NCBI GenBank assembly: GCA_902729315.2
Contig: LR746281.1
Location: forward strand, 1,863,001-1,927,000
DNA from: Spirodela intermedia
Taxonomy: Eukaryota; Streptophyta; Magnoliopsida; Alismatales; Araceae
Reading direction: 5' to 3'
Length of the DNA: 64,000 nucleotides
In this document: positions 11,300-23,494 of the stretch, one piece after another
Layout: each line of letters opens with the position of its first letter
How positions within the stretch are numbered: the first letter of the stretch is position 1
Program-made: the position numbers and the translations under genes
The notes under the pieces: generated by a model
Told to the model about the DNA's origin: nothing
Seen by the model: the letters and a program-made list of their open reading frames with translations, nothing else
The model's database searches: none

Positions 11300-13208
11300 T
11301 GATAAGTCTTCACTATCATGAGCTAATAATTAACTAATAACATATTTTTAGTCTTAACTCATGATAAATAGACTTATATTTATGTTAAATTATAAAATGT
11401 GATTTTTAGTTGGTTAATGTGATTTTTTGGCTAATTATATAATTTTATATAATTTTTATAATCATATTTTTGAGATAAATAAAATAAAATAAAAAGATAA
11501 AAAAAGTGGAGAACCTGTTGACTAGTCAGGCTCGCAAGCAGGTTTGAAACATAGTTGGGCAAAGCCACAACTAGGGGCTCAAGTGATTAACGACAAACTA
11601 GTAAAAGACACGTGTGCATCATTCTCTTTCCACATCACCAATGGCTAGCTGATCATGGTACAAAGAATGGTCATGTACATGCGAGAAAGAGACCCATTGA
11701 TTACCAAATCTTGAATTACTATATATCTATCTCAAAATTCGGCATATAATCGATGTGGGACTAAACCAACAGTCACAATCTCCTTAGAAGGTTTTAATTA
11801 TTTTAATACCTAAAATACTCCTTATTTATCAAAAGGTGATAATCTTATGACATCACTTTATAAGAGTATTTATGTAGTTATATTACTTTCTCTTATACAT
11901 GTGAGCAACTGACAAGGATTTGAATCTTACTAGAGCCAAAAATGCATACTTTTATTTAATTAAATTGTGATTTTTCTATATATTTCTAAAAAATGATTAA
12001 ACTATTATAATTGTTCAATCATCAGTGAAACTCTCATTAATACGATTCACAAGGCATCGTTACTAGAATTATTAAACTATTTTGGGTAAAAATATTACAA
12101 ATTTATTAAGTAAATCATCTCTAATTGATTTATGAATAAGTCGTTGTTATGAAGAATACGATCTATCGAGACACGAGTCACCACCTCCTGAGAGTGTATC
12201 AAATGCGATGAAAAGTCTCATCTTGTTGTGTGGACTTGAAGATGAAACTCCATAAAACGCATCTCACCTCCATCCAACTCATCTCCATTGATTGACAATT
12301 GTCAGAGAGCCATAAAGTCATTATTTCTCCGCTCCGCTAGGTGATAGTCACCAGAGATGATTTGACGACTAAATTCATTGATTTATAGACTTTGTAAAAA
12401 GATCTATAGATTGCTCACGTTGTTTTTGTCCAAATAGAGTTTTTGATATCATAGACATTGTACGACAATTCTTTCAAACACTTAGGATTTTAATATATTG
12501 TCGACGTATCACTCCTGTGACATCAAAACTCTCTTTTACTATTTTTAACTAGTTTAATTTCTACTATCATTTTTTCGACTTCAAAAAGAGATCTAGTAAA
12601 TGTTCAAGTCATTGATGTCCAATAAAAATCTTTTAGAACAAATATATCACAATAATCATCTCGAACACACAAATTTCGACGATTACCGTCATAAAGTCAA
12701 AACTCTACATTTACTAATTTCAACTTAATTTTTACTTAATTTAATGATACTTTGTGTAATTTCAAAATTTGAAATTATTCTTCATTAAATTATGATTCTT
12801 CTAGCTTTTATAGATTTTAATTTGATCAATTAAATCGTATATAATCACTTATGTAAAAATCACCAGATGAAACTCTATTTTTGTCCTGATTTGCATTCCT
12901 CAAGGTGTTGACATCATCTTGAGACATGCACCCTTATTTTCCTTTTTTGTATATTTTAAATATATTTTATTTTTATTTCTTAGTTTAAAATTTATAAAAA
13001 AATATATTCTTTTATAAAAAAATTGAAATATCACTCGATATTATCTTACATCTCTATGATCAACTTGAAAATTATTTACTATTTTTAAACCTTTTATCGA
13101 ATTATAATTTATTTTTATATTTTAAAATATTTCTAAAAATCTAAAAATTATATTTTTTAATTTTATAAATTTTAAATTTGTGTGATTTATTATATAATGA
13201 CTAAATCA
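11300..13208. repeat. Long diverged repeat, copy 2 (CpG-depleted copy)
   Basis: Direct-orientation partner of 6186-7816. It is about 280 bp longer. One extra segment lies at about 11790-11905. Another, at about 12500-12720, looks like a partial internal duplication because a GACATCAAAACTCT / AAGTCAAAACTCTA phrase recurs in it. Many CpGs of copy 1 are TG or CA here, the signature of deamination of methylated cytosines. No ORF survives. Confidence 0.8.
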
Positions 13209-14800
13209 CATCAATAAACTAATAGTTTCTTCAATGGTTATCCTCAAGTTTTCTTCTGAACTTCTATCAAAAGATCTATCTCTAATTTAAAGAAAACAAA
13301 CTTTGAGATTTGATTCACATAGGGAATTGAAGGGCGACACCCATCATGATTCAATGTGATTACCCATGCAAAAGAAAATAATCAATGAAGGTTCTTCACT
13401 CTCAAGACATTTGTAATTAGAAGCCTCCTCAATATTGAAATTGAGCTTCTTTGATTTCACATGATACCTTGCTCCCCACTCTACATCTTCATTAAACCAA
13501 CACACGGTGGCGTAAGCCATTTGGTTGCTTATCAGCCTCGGCAGGAAATGAACAGGGATCTTCCTACTTCGCAAGATCAGGAACATGATTTGGCAATGTC
13601 TCTACTTCCTCAAATAGAGTAGATCTCACCAAGGTAGCATATAAGCCACTGCCTTCCGCTTCATCAGCGATTGAATTTGAAGTCAAACTCTTCTAGTTTC
13701 TTAAACAACCTACAAAGAACAAATGTAGCCGTAAACTTTCTATGGGCTCAACTTTCTTCCCCAAAAGTCAACTCTCTTCCCATGGCAGCCTGGGTTGGGT
13801 ACGATGGGAGACTTGCGATGTAAAGGCCAACCCAATAAAGGCTCAATAACAACAGACCACACGTGAGGGGTTATTTGGCAACAGGGCCACAATGATGCCA
13901 CTAAGCAACGCCAACGTTAATACACCATCTTTGAACTTGGGCTGGTATCAATTATTTGTCCAACCACTTCGGCAAATAAGCCGTGAAGCTCACCAAAGCA
14001 AACTCGTGTGGCACATTAGCCTGTCCCTGTTGGGCCACGCGGTTGCAGGCTCGGTTAGGTAGATCAGCCCATTAGTGGGAGGAGGTGGGTGCGGGACCAA
14101 AAGTACGGTCGGTTCGAGGGGTCCCTGTCACTTAAATGTGCCACTGTGAGCATTGGATTGATTCCCCCTGTACGAGGGAAACGCGTGAGAGAGGGAGAGA
14201 TGGAGAGAGAGAGAGAGAATACGTTAAAATATTTATGTTTTGACTGGTCCTCATTTATGAGCATTAATTATCGATACTACGCATAATTGATCCAACTGTC
14301 AGGGCCTAAGCATCACAGGACCCTTGTCGAGAAAAGTCCAGGTAATGTACTCCGAATATGCCCCATGTGGAGTACTCGCTTGGTCCATGTAACCATGAGA
14401 GTGTCTGCGTGTGTGTGTGTGAGTGAGAGAGAGAGAGAGAGAGAGAGGGGGCTATTCACCTCGTGGGTCGTCGCGAGAGAAAAATGAACTTCTCGCGGGT
14501 TCTATTTTGGCTCTAGGATCAGCGTACACTGGCTCGCCACCTCTCATCATGTGATCAATGGAGCTCATAGAACCCGAAGGATGGATTCAACCAGTGAGGG
14601 ATCAACGTGTTAGGTAGGTCGGACTTAATGCATGGCAGCAAGGCGTAGAATTGGGCTTACCAGCGTTGACTCGGAGAAGTGCCAGCTCTAATGGCGGTAA
14701 GTTCCTAATCGGGAATATAAAGCGGATAACAAGGCGTTAATGAGGGTGTTTTCAAGAAGAGCGTCGTCTCGTTCACTGAGCTGTAAAAGACGGAAATCAA
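13209..14800. other. Transition from AT-rich repeats to the GC-rich gene island
   Basis: No gene is recognised. Composition shifts to GC-richer from about 13.7 kb. Short ORFs of up to 80 codons (for example 13344-13586 -) lack motifs. A GT run at about 14409-14421 abuts a GA run at 14425-14447. Confidence 0.55.
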
Positions 14801-14828
14801 AGCAAAAGCTCCCGTAGTGGAGAGATCT

Positions 14829-14878
14829 TTAAATATTTTTAATGGGCTCGGGGCAGTTTACGGAGGAGTCTTATATAA
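14829..14878 (+). promoter_or_regulatory. Candidate TATA elements of the AP2/ERF gene
   Basis: TTTAAATATTT at about 14829 and CTTATATAAT at about 14870 are the only TATA-like sequences just upstream of the ATG at 14914. The first would leave a 5' UTR of roughly 50 nt and favours the 14914 start over the in-frame ATG at 14842. Confidence 0.4.
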
Positions 14879-14913
14879 TCCGCCGCCTGGTCGACGGCCC
14901 CCCCATCTCTGCC

Positions 14914-15546
14914 ATGGAGGAGGCCGTCGTGGGGGACGGCACCGCCGCCGTCTCCGCCGCCTCGCCGGCGGCGGAGACGACGTCGTACTCTTCTTGTTCC
15001 ACGGCTGCGGACGGCGGCGCCAAGGGGGAGAAGCGCCGGAATGTATACCGGGGAGTACGGATGCGGAACTGGGGGAAGTGGGTGTCGGAGATCCGGGAGC
15101 CGAGGAAGAAGTCAAGGATCTGGCTGGGGACCTTCCCGACGGCAGAAATGGCGGCGCGGGCCCACGACGTGGCGGCGCTGACGATCAAGGGGGAGGCCGC
15201 CCACCTGAATTTCCCTGAGCTGGCCTCCGAGCTCCCGCGACCGGTCACGGCGGCGCCCAAGGACATCCAGGCGGCCGCAGCCAAGGCCGCCGCCACCACC
15301 TTCGTCGGCCGCCATGTGGAAGCGGAGGAGCGCCGCCGCCGCGAGGATTCCGGTTCTCCGGAGGACGATGAGCTCTTCGACCTGCCGAACATTCTCGTCG
15401 ACGTCTGCAGCGGCGACTGGTTGTGCTACTCTTCTCCGTGGGTGCCGCCGGCCGATGCGGCGGCTGAGACGGCGGCGGGAGGGGAGAGCTACGATGGCGT
15501 GGGTTTCCGGCTTGTCGAAGAACCCTTCTCGAACCGTCTTCTGTAA
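14914..15546 (+). CDS. AP2/ERF transcription factor, DREB subfamily (A-4/TINY-like)
   Basis: Intronless, 210 aa, GC-rich. One AP2 DNA-binding domain spans about residues 43-102 ([19 protein letters not shown], then [21 protein letters not shown], ending AAHLNFPEL). It carries the Val-14 and Glu-19 pair that defines DREB rather than ERF proteins, which bind DRE/CRT (A/GCCGAC) promoter elements in cold, drought or developmental responses. The LPRP after the domain and the acidic C-terminal half ([15 protein letters not shown]...DWLCYSSPW) fit the A-4 group, where this tail activates transcription. The start at 14914 (GCCATGGAGG, good Kozak context) was preferred. An in-frame ATG at 14842 would add 24 residues but overlaps TATA-like sequence. 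The nucleus is the expected location. Group assignment is from memory of the family. Confidence 0.93.
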   Translation: MEEAVVGDGTAAVSAASPAAETTSYSSCSTAADGGAKGEKRRNVYRGVRMRNWGKWVSEIREPRKKSRIWLGTFPTAEMAARAHDVAALTIKGEAAHLNFPELASELPRPVTAAPKDIQAAAAKAAATTFVGRHVEAEERRRREDSGSPEDDELFDLPNILVDVCSGDWLCYSSPWVPPADAAAETAAGGESYDGVGFRLVEEPFSNRLL

Positions 15547-16010
15547 GAATAATTACCAGTTTGGTGGTCTTCCTGATCCGATTCCAAAACCCTAATCTCC
15601 TTCGGCTCTTCAGGCTGCTTCTTCCGGGTTGCAATTAATTACAGAGAGGAACCCAACCCAGTCGGCAACCGTGTGGAATCTTCGAATTACTACAAAATGC
15701 GGGGATGGGTTTTTAAAAATCTTGGAAATCTGGTCGACCTTCGAGTGCACAGTTCGATAGTCTTTGCTATATTTGGAATCACCTTCGCATCAACGTGCCG
15801 AGGAGAGATTCTGGATCGAGCCGTCTTTCGTCTCCATCTCTGCATATCTGTGTAAGGGGGGTTTCACGGGCCGGGCCGGGCCGGACCCTAATTACGGCTA
15901 AGGTCCCGTCGTCAATTACAAGTTTTGGACCCGCCCGGACTTTAAAACTGTCAGAGGACGAGGAGACGCTTGGGCTCGTATGACTCTCTACATTACACAC
16001 ACACACACAC

Positions 16011-16050
<40 letters not shown>

Positions 16051-17652
16051 AGAGAGGGGAGGGCCGGGCTGACTTACATGAAAGTCACGTCGGCCCGGCC
16101 TGGTCCATCTCCACGTCCTCTCAAGGGGAGAGAGCAACAGGAGCCTCTCGACGTTTTCCCTCTTTACAAAGCAAAAGCAGCGGTGCTCGGCCCGGGAGGG
16201 GAAAGGAGACGTCTAAAAGACCACACCAGCAAACAAAAGGAGGAACGGAGAGAGAGAGAGAAAGAGAGATCCTCCGCTGAACTCTGTTTCTTGCTCCCCA
16301 GCTGACCTTATCTTCTCCCCCAGCTTTCCTTGTTCATGACGAGAGATAGTTAGAGAGAAGGAAGTAGGCCAGATGTCTTCTACGTTACAGAGAAACTAAT
16401 CCACGGGCAGAATTCAGATCTCCACCGGTCCTCAAACCCTTGCAAGTCAGAAAACCGAGATAATTCATCGTCATTGGAAGATGATATATTTGCTCGCGGA
16501 ACTCGGAGAGCTGCATGAAGAATGAAGCAGCCAGTCAACCGACGACTATCCGACGGTTCTAGTCACCAGGGGAATGATCTCCCGGTGCCAGCAGGGATTC
16601 CCACCAGGGTCATCCATACCGTCGCCGCCGCCTCTCGACGCCGCGTGGGACGGGGTCGTGGGCTTTATGTCCGCCGGCGGGTTGACTCCGAGGGCACCGC
16701 CGCATGGGGGGGGGGGGTGCTCCCGGAGAAGGGAAGACTTGGGAAGGAAGGAAGGAATTGCGCGCGAGGATGAGGCTTGCGACGAGGGGGAAGGGGGCAA
16801 GCAACGGATAAAGACCTGTTGGCACGACGTTTCAGGAGGCGGGAGGGAAGACGGATGAAGGAGAGAGAGTGAGAAATAGAAAGGGAGGACAGAAAGAGTG
16901 TGAGGGACGGGGTAGAGAGAGAGTGGGAGGGAGTAGGGGGGCTTGATTTACCTTTGCATCTTTTACGTAACGATTAGATGTATGCTTTTGACGTGCCGCT
17001 CTCCCACGGGCGCTGCCGGAGCACGAAGGGGGGCGGCCAAGAAACGAGATAACGGGCCGAGCCGGCCTGGGCCTCCAAAGTCCGACCCAATGATTCGTCA
17101 GACTGGGGCCCAGCAAACCCAAAATTAAATAGCTTAATTTTATAATCCAAATAATTACAGTATTTAATAAGATCACCATCCACAACCTCTCCTCATTAAC
17201 GGGGATTCTTACGGATGGACTTGTCGTATCTTACGAGCTTGGATCTTCCTGGAAGGAGCTCCACATCTAGAAGGGAAGGAGAGAGCCAATCTCAGCCGTC
17301 CATCTCCTCCCCGGCGTCAAGAGAAAGATAGAGCCCAAGATGGTACCCAACTACCCCCCACCCTTCGCGAAGTAGCCGGCCGTCCAGAAGCCCACTCGCA
17401 AATGAGGTCCGTTAATTATAAATGGGCCTTGATGATATCGGGCCAATATCAATCTTCGTGGAAACCCAAAACCGCGACACGTGCAACCGAGCATGGTCAC
17501 TGGCGGTAAAAGTACCGTTCTACTGCAGTGGGGGCTGTCAATGATTCATCCATCTCGCGGTGTCGTGGCCCTAATCCGCCGCCGCATAGCAGGGCTGGGG
17601 GTGGAGGAAGAGAGCGCCGCAGAGTGAGGAAGAAGTGCCCGAGAGAAGAAAG
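15547..17652. other. GC-rich intergenic region with microsatellites, no gene recognised
   Basis: It contains the 3' flank of the AP2/ERF gene and an AC/GA compound microsatellite at about 15.99-16.05 kb. It also holds GA-rich, UTR-like sequence at 16.1-16.4 kb and at 16.86-16.93 kb, and a 13-nt G run near 16.69 kb. Several 60-117-codon ORFs overlap in opposite frames around 16.5-17.2 kb, and none shows a domain. The region could carry a non-coding transcript or an upstream exon, but nothing decides it. Confidence 0.55.
15995..16048. repeat. Compound (AC)n/(GA)n microsatellite
   Basis: About 8 AC units (15995-16010) are followed, after AGGG, by about 17 GA units (16014-16048). Confidence 0.95.
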
Positions 17653-18657
17653 ATGTTGGCTTTGAAGCCTCCGTCGATCTCCTTCGACAAGGTCCTCCCA
17701 TGTAAGAAGACCCACCACCGGAGCCCTACGCCCCTCCTCCGATCACGCAGGACGGCGGTGGCGGCGGCGGCTTCTGGCGGCGGCGCCGCCACCGTGGCGG
17801 TGGTGGACTCGCCGACGCGGGTGGAGATACTGTCGGAGGCGCTACCGTACATCCAGCAGTTCCGAGGGAAGACGATCGTCGTCAAGTACGGCGGCGCCGC
17901 CATGAAGTCGCTGGAGCTGCAGGACTCGGTGGTGAAGGACCTCGTCCTGCTCTCCTGCGTGGGGCTCCGCCTGGTCGTCATCCACGGCGGCGGGCCGGAG
18001 ATCAACTCATGGCTGACCCGGCTCAACATCCAGCCGCAGTTCCTTAACGGGCTCCGAGTCACGGACGCGGCCACCATGGAGATCGTGGAGATGGTCCTCG
18101 TGGGGAAGGTCAACAAGTCCCTCGTCTCCCTCATCAACCGCGCCGGCGGGACGGCGGTGGGGCTCTCCGGCAAGGACGGCCGCCTACTCGCCCCTCGACC
18201 CGCCCCCAACTCGGCCGGGCTGGGTTTCGTCGCGGACGTAGCCCGAGTCGACCCGACCATCCTCCTCCCCATCCTCTCCTCGGGCCACATCCCCGTCATC
18301 GCCTCGGTGGCGGCTGACGAGGCCGGCCAGGGGTACAACATCAACGCGGACACGGTGGCAGGAGAGATCGCGGCGGCCGTCGGGGCGGAGAAGCTGATCC
18401 TGCTGACGGATGTTCCGGGAATCTTGGAGGACCGGAACGACGTGGCGAGCCTGGTGAAGGAGATCGACATAAAGGGGGTGAGGAAGATGGTGGAAATGGG
18501 GAAGGTGGCGGGGGGGATGATCCCCAAGGTTACCTGCTGCGTGAGGTCGCTGGCTCAGGGGGTGAGGACGGCCAGCATTATAGACGGCAGGAAGCCGCAC
18601 TCTCTTCTTCTGGAGCTGCTCACTGGGGACGGCGCCGGCACCATGATCACCGGATGA
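17653..18657 (+). CDS. NAGK: N-acetyl-L-glutamate kinase, chloroplast precursor
   Basis: Intronless, 334 aa, very GC-rich. It phosphorylates N-acetylglutamate, the second and controlling step of arginine synthesis in plastids. Residues 1-50 are basic, Ser/Ala-rich and lack acids at first, as in a chloroplast transit peptide. The amino-acid kinase fold follows. It has VVKYGGAAM (77-84, phosphate-binding lysine and glycine loop), HGGGPEIN (111-118, substrate loop), RVTD (135-138), [12 protein letters not shown] (229-240) and LLTDVPGIL (250-258). It ends with [19 protein letters not shown]. The N-terminal helix before the kinase core ([15 protein letters not shown]) marks the arginine-sensitive hexameric type. 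In plants this enzyme is relieved from arginine inhibition by the PII protein. The frame is open six codons upstream only through a GTG, so the ATG at 17653 is the start. Length matches plant NAGK. Confidence 0.97.
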   Translation: MLALKPPSISFDKVLPCKKTHHRSPTPLLRSRRTAVAAAASGGGAATVAVVDSPTRVEILSEALPYIQQFRGKTIVVKYGGAAMKSLELQDSVVKDLVLLSCVGLRLVVIHGGGPEINSWLTRLNIQPQFLNGLRVTDAATMEIVEMVLVGKVNKSLVSLINRAGGTAVGLSGKDGRLLAPRPAPNSAGLGFVADVARVDPTILLPILSSGHIPVIASVAADEAGQGYNINADTVAGEIAAAVGAEKLILLTDVPGILEDRNDVASLVKEIDIKGVRKMVEMGKVAGGMIPKVTCCVRSLAQGVRTASIIDGRKPHSLLLELLTGDGAGTMITG

Positions 18658-18897
18658 CGACGAAAATGAACCAAAGGTTCATGATCTTCGTCCTTTTACT
18701 CGATCAGGAGAGGGAGGACTCCTTCGTGATCTTTGATCTCTCCAGCCGCTTTTCTTCTTCTTCTTCTTCTTCTTTTGTCTTCGATATGCTTCATTCCCTC
18801 TCGGCTGGAAGTCTCTTCCCCTCATCTTGGAGCAGAGGAGGATTTCATGGAGTGCGAGCTGAAAATCAGGGCCTTTGGTGCTTCCCGCTGCATATCC

Positions 18898-18944
<47 letters not shown>

Positions 18945-19521
18945 TATGATTTTCAGCGAGGACAATGCTGTCATGGGAAAAGATCAGATGCTCCGAGAAA
19001 ATGGGAAACTTTCTTGATATGGATGGATCCCTTATAACTTTCTCCCACCCATGGGAACCGGAAGAACCCCGATTTGGACCAGACCTCAGATTAACTCAAC
19101 CCAGAGAGGATCGGCGGCCAAGTTGGTTTGGAAAATGGTGGGTGGGGGATGAACTGGGCAGTGGAGACCCGACCCGACGTCTTCAGCTTGTAGCTCTTCA
19201 AGTCGCCGGTTTTTTCTCTCTCCGTTTCTGTCTTCTACCTCTGCTGATCACGAATAAATACGCAGACTTCCCCCAGCCTGGTGATTGGGATAAGATCAGG
19301 ATTAATACGACATATCGAAAGCTTCTCGGCATCAGAAACCTTGAAAACACGCACTTATGAGGCATATTGTCAATAATATAAGCAGTGGATGCAGACTAGA
19401 CTAAATTAGCATCATCATATATTCTTCCTAGATCTATAGAAAGTAATAAACGGAACTGTAAGCAGACCTGAGCATCCCATATTAGAATGGAATCAAACGG
19501 TCGAATCAATTCGAATCAACT
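18658..19521. other. NAGK 3' flank and convergent intergenic region
   Basis: This region holds a CTT repeat (about 18749-18772), a TA microsatellite, and the shared 3' side of two convergent genes (NAGK + and GT47 -). Open frames crossing the TA run encode Ile/Tyr repeats only. No further gene is seen. Confidence 0.6.
18900..18941. repeat. (TA)n microsatellite, about 20 units
   Basis: Pure TA run about 245 bp downstream of the NAGK stop, possibly in the 3' UTR. Confidence 0.95.
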
Positions 19522-22500
19522 TCAACTTTGCTGGACCTTGATCTGAGTTAGCCTATTGAACCAGATCGAGTGAAGAATCATGTGAAAGAGATCATATTTG
19601 ATGGGCTTGGCATGCCAAAGGAAGTGTTTCTGCAACCTTTTCACGTTCGTCTGCATAGTGATATATTGTCTTAGGGATATTCTTTGAAGCATATTCTTCA
19701 GGTCAGGGATATCCTTCTCTGCAACAATGACAGAGAATGAACTCCAATCCAACACCTCGTCAAACGGAGGAACAAAGTTGTCTGCTATAATCACAGGAAC
19801 GCATTCATAGTAAATTGCTTCCACGATCCTTGGACTGTTTACTTCGTAGCCCATGGGACAGAGGCAAAACCTGCTTGACTTCATATGCTGGATATAGGAC
19901 ATGGCTCTCGATACTCTAGAAGGAAGCGGGCCGTAGATTTTCATGTCCGCATCGTTTCCTCCCCAGTGACTGAGTAGCGTAGGTCTGACGCGGCCGTGCA
20001 TCTGTCCAGCGAAGAAAGCTAGAATAGAACGTTGAGAAGCAGGCCTCCCTCCAAGGTATTTGAGAGGCCTTTTTGGAACTCTGATGGATGTTTCCGGAAG
20101 TGATACGTCTTTCCCGCGAACAAATATCCCTTCAGATGTGTCCGCATTGCATAAAGCTTTGATGGTGTTTTTGCATAACTCATCATGCGCTGTGGTTACA
20201 TATGGCCCCTGCAAAAATCAGACGACAGTGATGGAAGTCTGTGGATTATTCTACGAAGACGTCATGTGAAACTGAAAAATATCTCAAAATATTTCTCGTG
20301 GAAGATGCTCTATACATTGCATAACTCATTCATGTCTTCAGTCCATTCAGATTTCTGAACATTTAACGGTGAATGACCATCCCACTGTATTGTGGGCTAA
20401 TTTAATAAAATTATGAGAAATACCTAAAATTCACTAAGCATGAATACATTCATGTATTATTTTTATTCATGGAGCATCTCACAGAATTATAAGCAAAGTT
20501 TTCTCTGAGGAACAGGAAGGAAAAATAACGCCTAGATAACATGTCTGAAGATAGCACACATTTGTTCAGAGAAAAATTAAATTACCACAGTCAATTTTAT
20601 TAAAAATAGTGGGTAATATGTTTTTAAAAATTCCAAGAAAACGCTATAGATTTTATCCCGAGCACCTGAAGTAAGATAATCTCTTCGGGCCAAACTGAAG
20701 TAAAGCATTACTCATTAACTAGGAAAAAGGACATTGACCCTCTCTTGAGAAAAAAACTGTTTGGGACGTTATAAATGTGGTTGCTCAAGTTATCTTCGTC
20801 GCCTCTTACTGATACAGATAATTTTTTGTCTATATATTCCGCGAATAGGTAACCAGAGTTTTTGGCCTGCAGAAAGCACAGCTGTACCAAAACAATGCCA
20901 CCGGTACTGTGCTAAAAAAAAAACCTGAGATATGAGAACCGAGTTCTTTCCAGAATGAATTATAAACCAATAGCCATCAGAGCCTGCGACAAAATTAAAG
21001 AAGTGAAGTTCTCGTTTGGAGAGTTGTACAGATGCATACCCAGTCATGGCAAGCAACCAGGAAATGATCTGATCCATGTGTTCGATTCCAAAATGGATAT
21101 TTTGATGCGATCTTGTCCACGTAGTCCCTTAGAAAGAGTGACAATGGACGCATATTGTGGGAGTCAGGTACATAGAGTGCTTCTTGTAGCCGACGTGAAC
21201 TGTAAGGAAGGTAGAATAGATGAGCCCTATTCGGATTCTTCACAGTAAATTGCTTATTCTCCTCAATCAACTTCATAAACCATCCTTCGGATGCATAGAT
21301 GCCTTTGAGAGGAGGTGTGTGGAAAATTGGTCTTTCTCCATCCTTGTAGATGTACACCTTCAGAATTTTTTCCATCAGCTCATAGCTCCTGAAAATAAAA
21401 CATTTTAGATTTTTTTATTTCTGAGAACGAGACGGAATGTAGAAATGTGCAAGCCAGTTTAATTACTATCAGTGTCATGACAAATATATCATGTTTTTCA
21501 TTTTATTTTGGTTTTGGGAGAATTCTGTATGCAGGAATGTGAAACTTCCTATTAATCACATTAAGTGCCATGAAAGAAGACTGATGTATTTATATCACGC
21601 TGTGTAGGTATCATAGTTTAAAGTTCGTATGGATGCACCGATTATCAGGTTCCTTGTTCAGCATTGTTCAGTATTCAGAAGCCCAACTCTATTCTTGAGA
21701 GCAGAATATTCAAGGAAAGATAGGCAATTATAAGAATTACAGAAGATAAAATATGATCATAGGTTCCAATAATATCGGAAAGAACTAAAAGGAATTTGTG
21801 AATTTATTTGTGGTGATTTCAGGGGCAGGAAACTTCCGGAAAGATTTCTAGTATTTCCAGTTCCCTCACTTAATTTGTACGACGATACAGGATAAATGTT
21901 TGACGATTAGTGTAAGTTGCCGAATTCATGAATAACTTTTTTTCCCGAAGATAATATTTTATTTTACTAATACTTTTATTCCTTAGAAATAGTAACAAAT
22001 AGTAACTTCTTGCGACTGACCATACTAAACGTGCATTCCTCAATCATATCAACACGGAGATTTTTCAAGAGCATAAGTCTACATATTTTGTTGAAGGATA
22101 TATATCTGATCCCATGCAATACCGCAGTCCCTAGCTTTCTCTGTGTCATTTCAAACCACATCCAGACGCAGTGCATTTTACCGAGGCTACTGCCGCTAAA
22201 GCTCACTCTAAAAATTTCAGAGGAAGTAATGTGGATTTTCCAACCAACTGTTGGGTTCTCTCTTGCTTCGATATTCTACTCAACAAACCGCTGATGGGGA
22301 AGGACTTGAATTTTTTTTCGTACCCAAGTCAATCAATTTTGAGTTACTCGTCTGCGCTGTATTGTAGGCAACAGCCGCCAGCCGAACCAAGCGCCTTAAA
22401 CGACGATCGGCATTTTCCGTTAGGTTTTCATCCACACGAAGAATACAATGAATGCAAAAATGTCAACTTCTACATGGAAGAGTAAGCAGATCCTAGGAAT

Positions 22501-23494
22501 TGATTATGAGACTGCATACCCTAAAGAGCATCATGCAGAATTCTCTGCTACTTTTGAAGAGAGATAATACTTTCCAAAGTCAAGGGAAGGATCTTCAGAT
22601 TGTGGGGACAGAGTATAGAGGAAATATTGAGAAGATATCGGTCTGTCCATGATTAGTTCCACAATTGTGGAACTTTGCGAAGTTTTCAAAAAAATTGGCG
22701 ACATTTTGCTTTGTAAGATGAATTTGCTCTGTGATAACCATGGTATATGCGTCTCGAAAGTCGATAAACGTTCCTACGAGTTATCGAAAATGAATTCAAG
22801 TGACTCATGCTTGGTTCGCACCTTCTAAAGGTCGACACATTCCGGAATAAGGGGGCGTACAGATTGGAATTATCCGAGATGAGGGGAGCTCTCTCGATCT
22901 CAGACTTGGCGTAAGCAAGTGCTTCATCTGGAGGTAACGACCACAATGGTCTCTGAAGAAAATAAGATGGCATAGTTTATATAATAAAAGAACCACATGA
23001 GATAAATGCAATAAATGAAAAGAGAAAGTCACCACCTCTAATCGAGAACGTCGAGAACCTTTCGGCCTCTGTTCTTTGATCACGCCTCCCCCGGGGGTAC
23101 CGTTCCAAGCCGAAGCAATACCAGGCGGTGAAGAAACGAGAGAATCGGATGGCCTCAGGGAGAAAACAGACGTGTTTGGGGGAGACGGAAATTGCCGCGA
23201 GGGCACCACCCTTGATGGAGGAGGAGGAGGGGGAAGCGGAGACGGCAGCGGCATGGCAGCGGTAACATTCTGATCCGTCGAGTGGGAGTGAGAGACCGAT
23301 GGAAAGAGGAACGAAACCACAGACGAGTACGGCAGGGCGCCGGCCGTGATCGCCACAAATGCCGTGACAGCCAGTGTAGACACCAGGATCAGCCTCCTCC
23401 AGTCCAAGCCGGCGAAGAGCGTCCTCCTCGGCCAACGCCGCACGCTCTCCGGCTTTAGACGGGACACCGGCTCCCGGAGGATCGACGACGCCAT
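19522..23494 (-). CDS. Exostosin-family glycosyltransferase (GT47), type II membrane protein
   Basis: Four exons on the minus strand: 23494-23036, 22952-22822, 21388-21040 and 20208-19522. Lengths 459+131+349+687 keep one frame of 541 aa, and all introns are GT-AG. The first junction could shift by one codon (GAG|GT or GTG|GT). Residues 35-64 form a single hydrophobic signal anchor after a basic N-terminus, then comes a Pro/Ser-rich stem, so the enzyme should sit in the Golgi with its catalytic part in the lumen. The exostosin domain runs from about 200 to 510. Landmarks are SYELMEKILKVYIYKDG, GIYASEGWFMKLIEEN, FWNRTHGSDHFLVACHDWGPY, KALCNAD, RPLKYLGG, FFAGQMHGRVRP, and CPMGYEVNSPRIVEAIYYECVPVII followed by DNFVPPF. 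These match plant GT47 proteins thought to build pectin or xylan side chains. The sugar and acceptor cannot be read from the sequence. Confidence 0.94.

Noticed and set aside
14842-14913. Upstream in-frame ATG adding 24 residues to the AP2/ERF protein
   Set aside because: The extension overlaps TATA-like sequence and is not typical of the family; the ATG at 14914 has a better context.
14871-15392. 173-codon minus-strand ORF opposite the AP2/ERF gene
   Set aside because: Antisense shadow of a GC-rich coding frame; Ser/Arg/Ala-rich with no motif.
16522-16858. Overlapping 70-94-codon ORFs on both strands
   Set aside because: Four frames are open in the same GC-rich stretch, no domain is visible and there is no splice-supported extension.
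17571-18527. 318-codon minus-strand ORF opposite NAGK
   Set aside because: Antisense shadow; the plus strand encodes every conserved NAGK motif.
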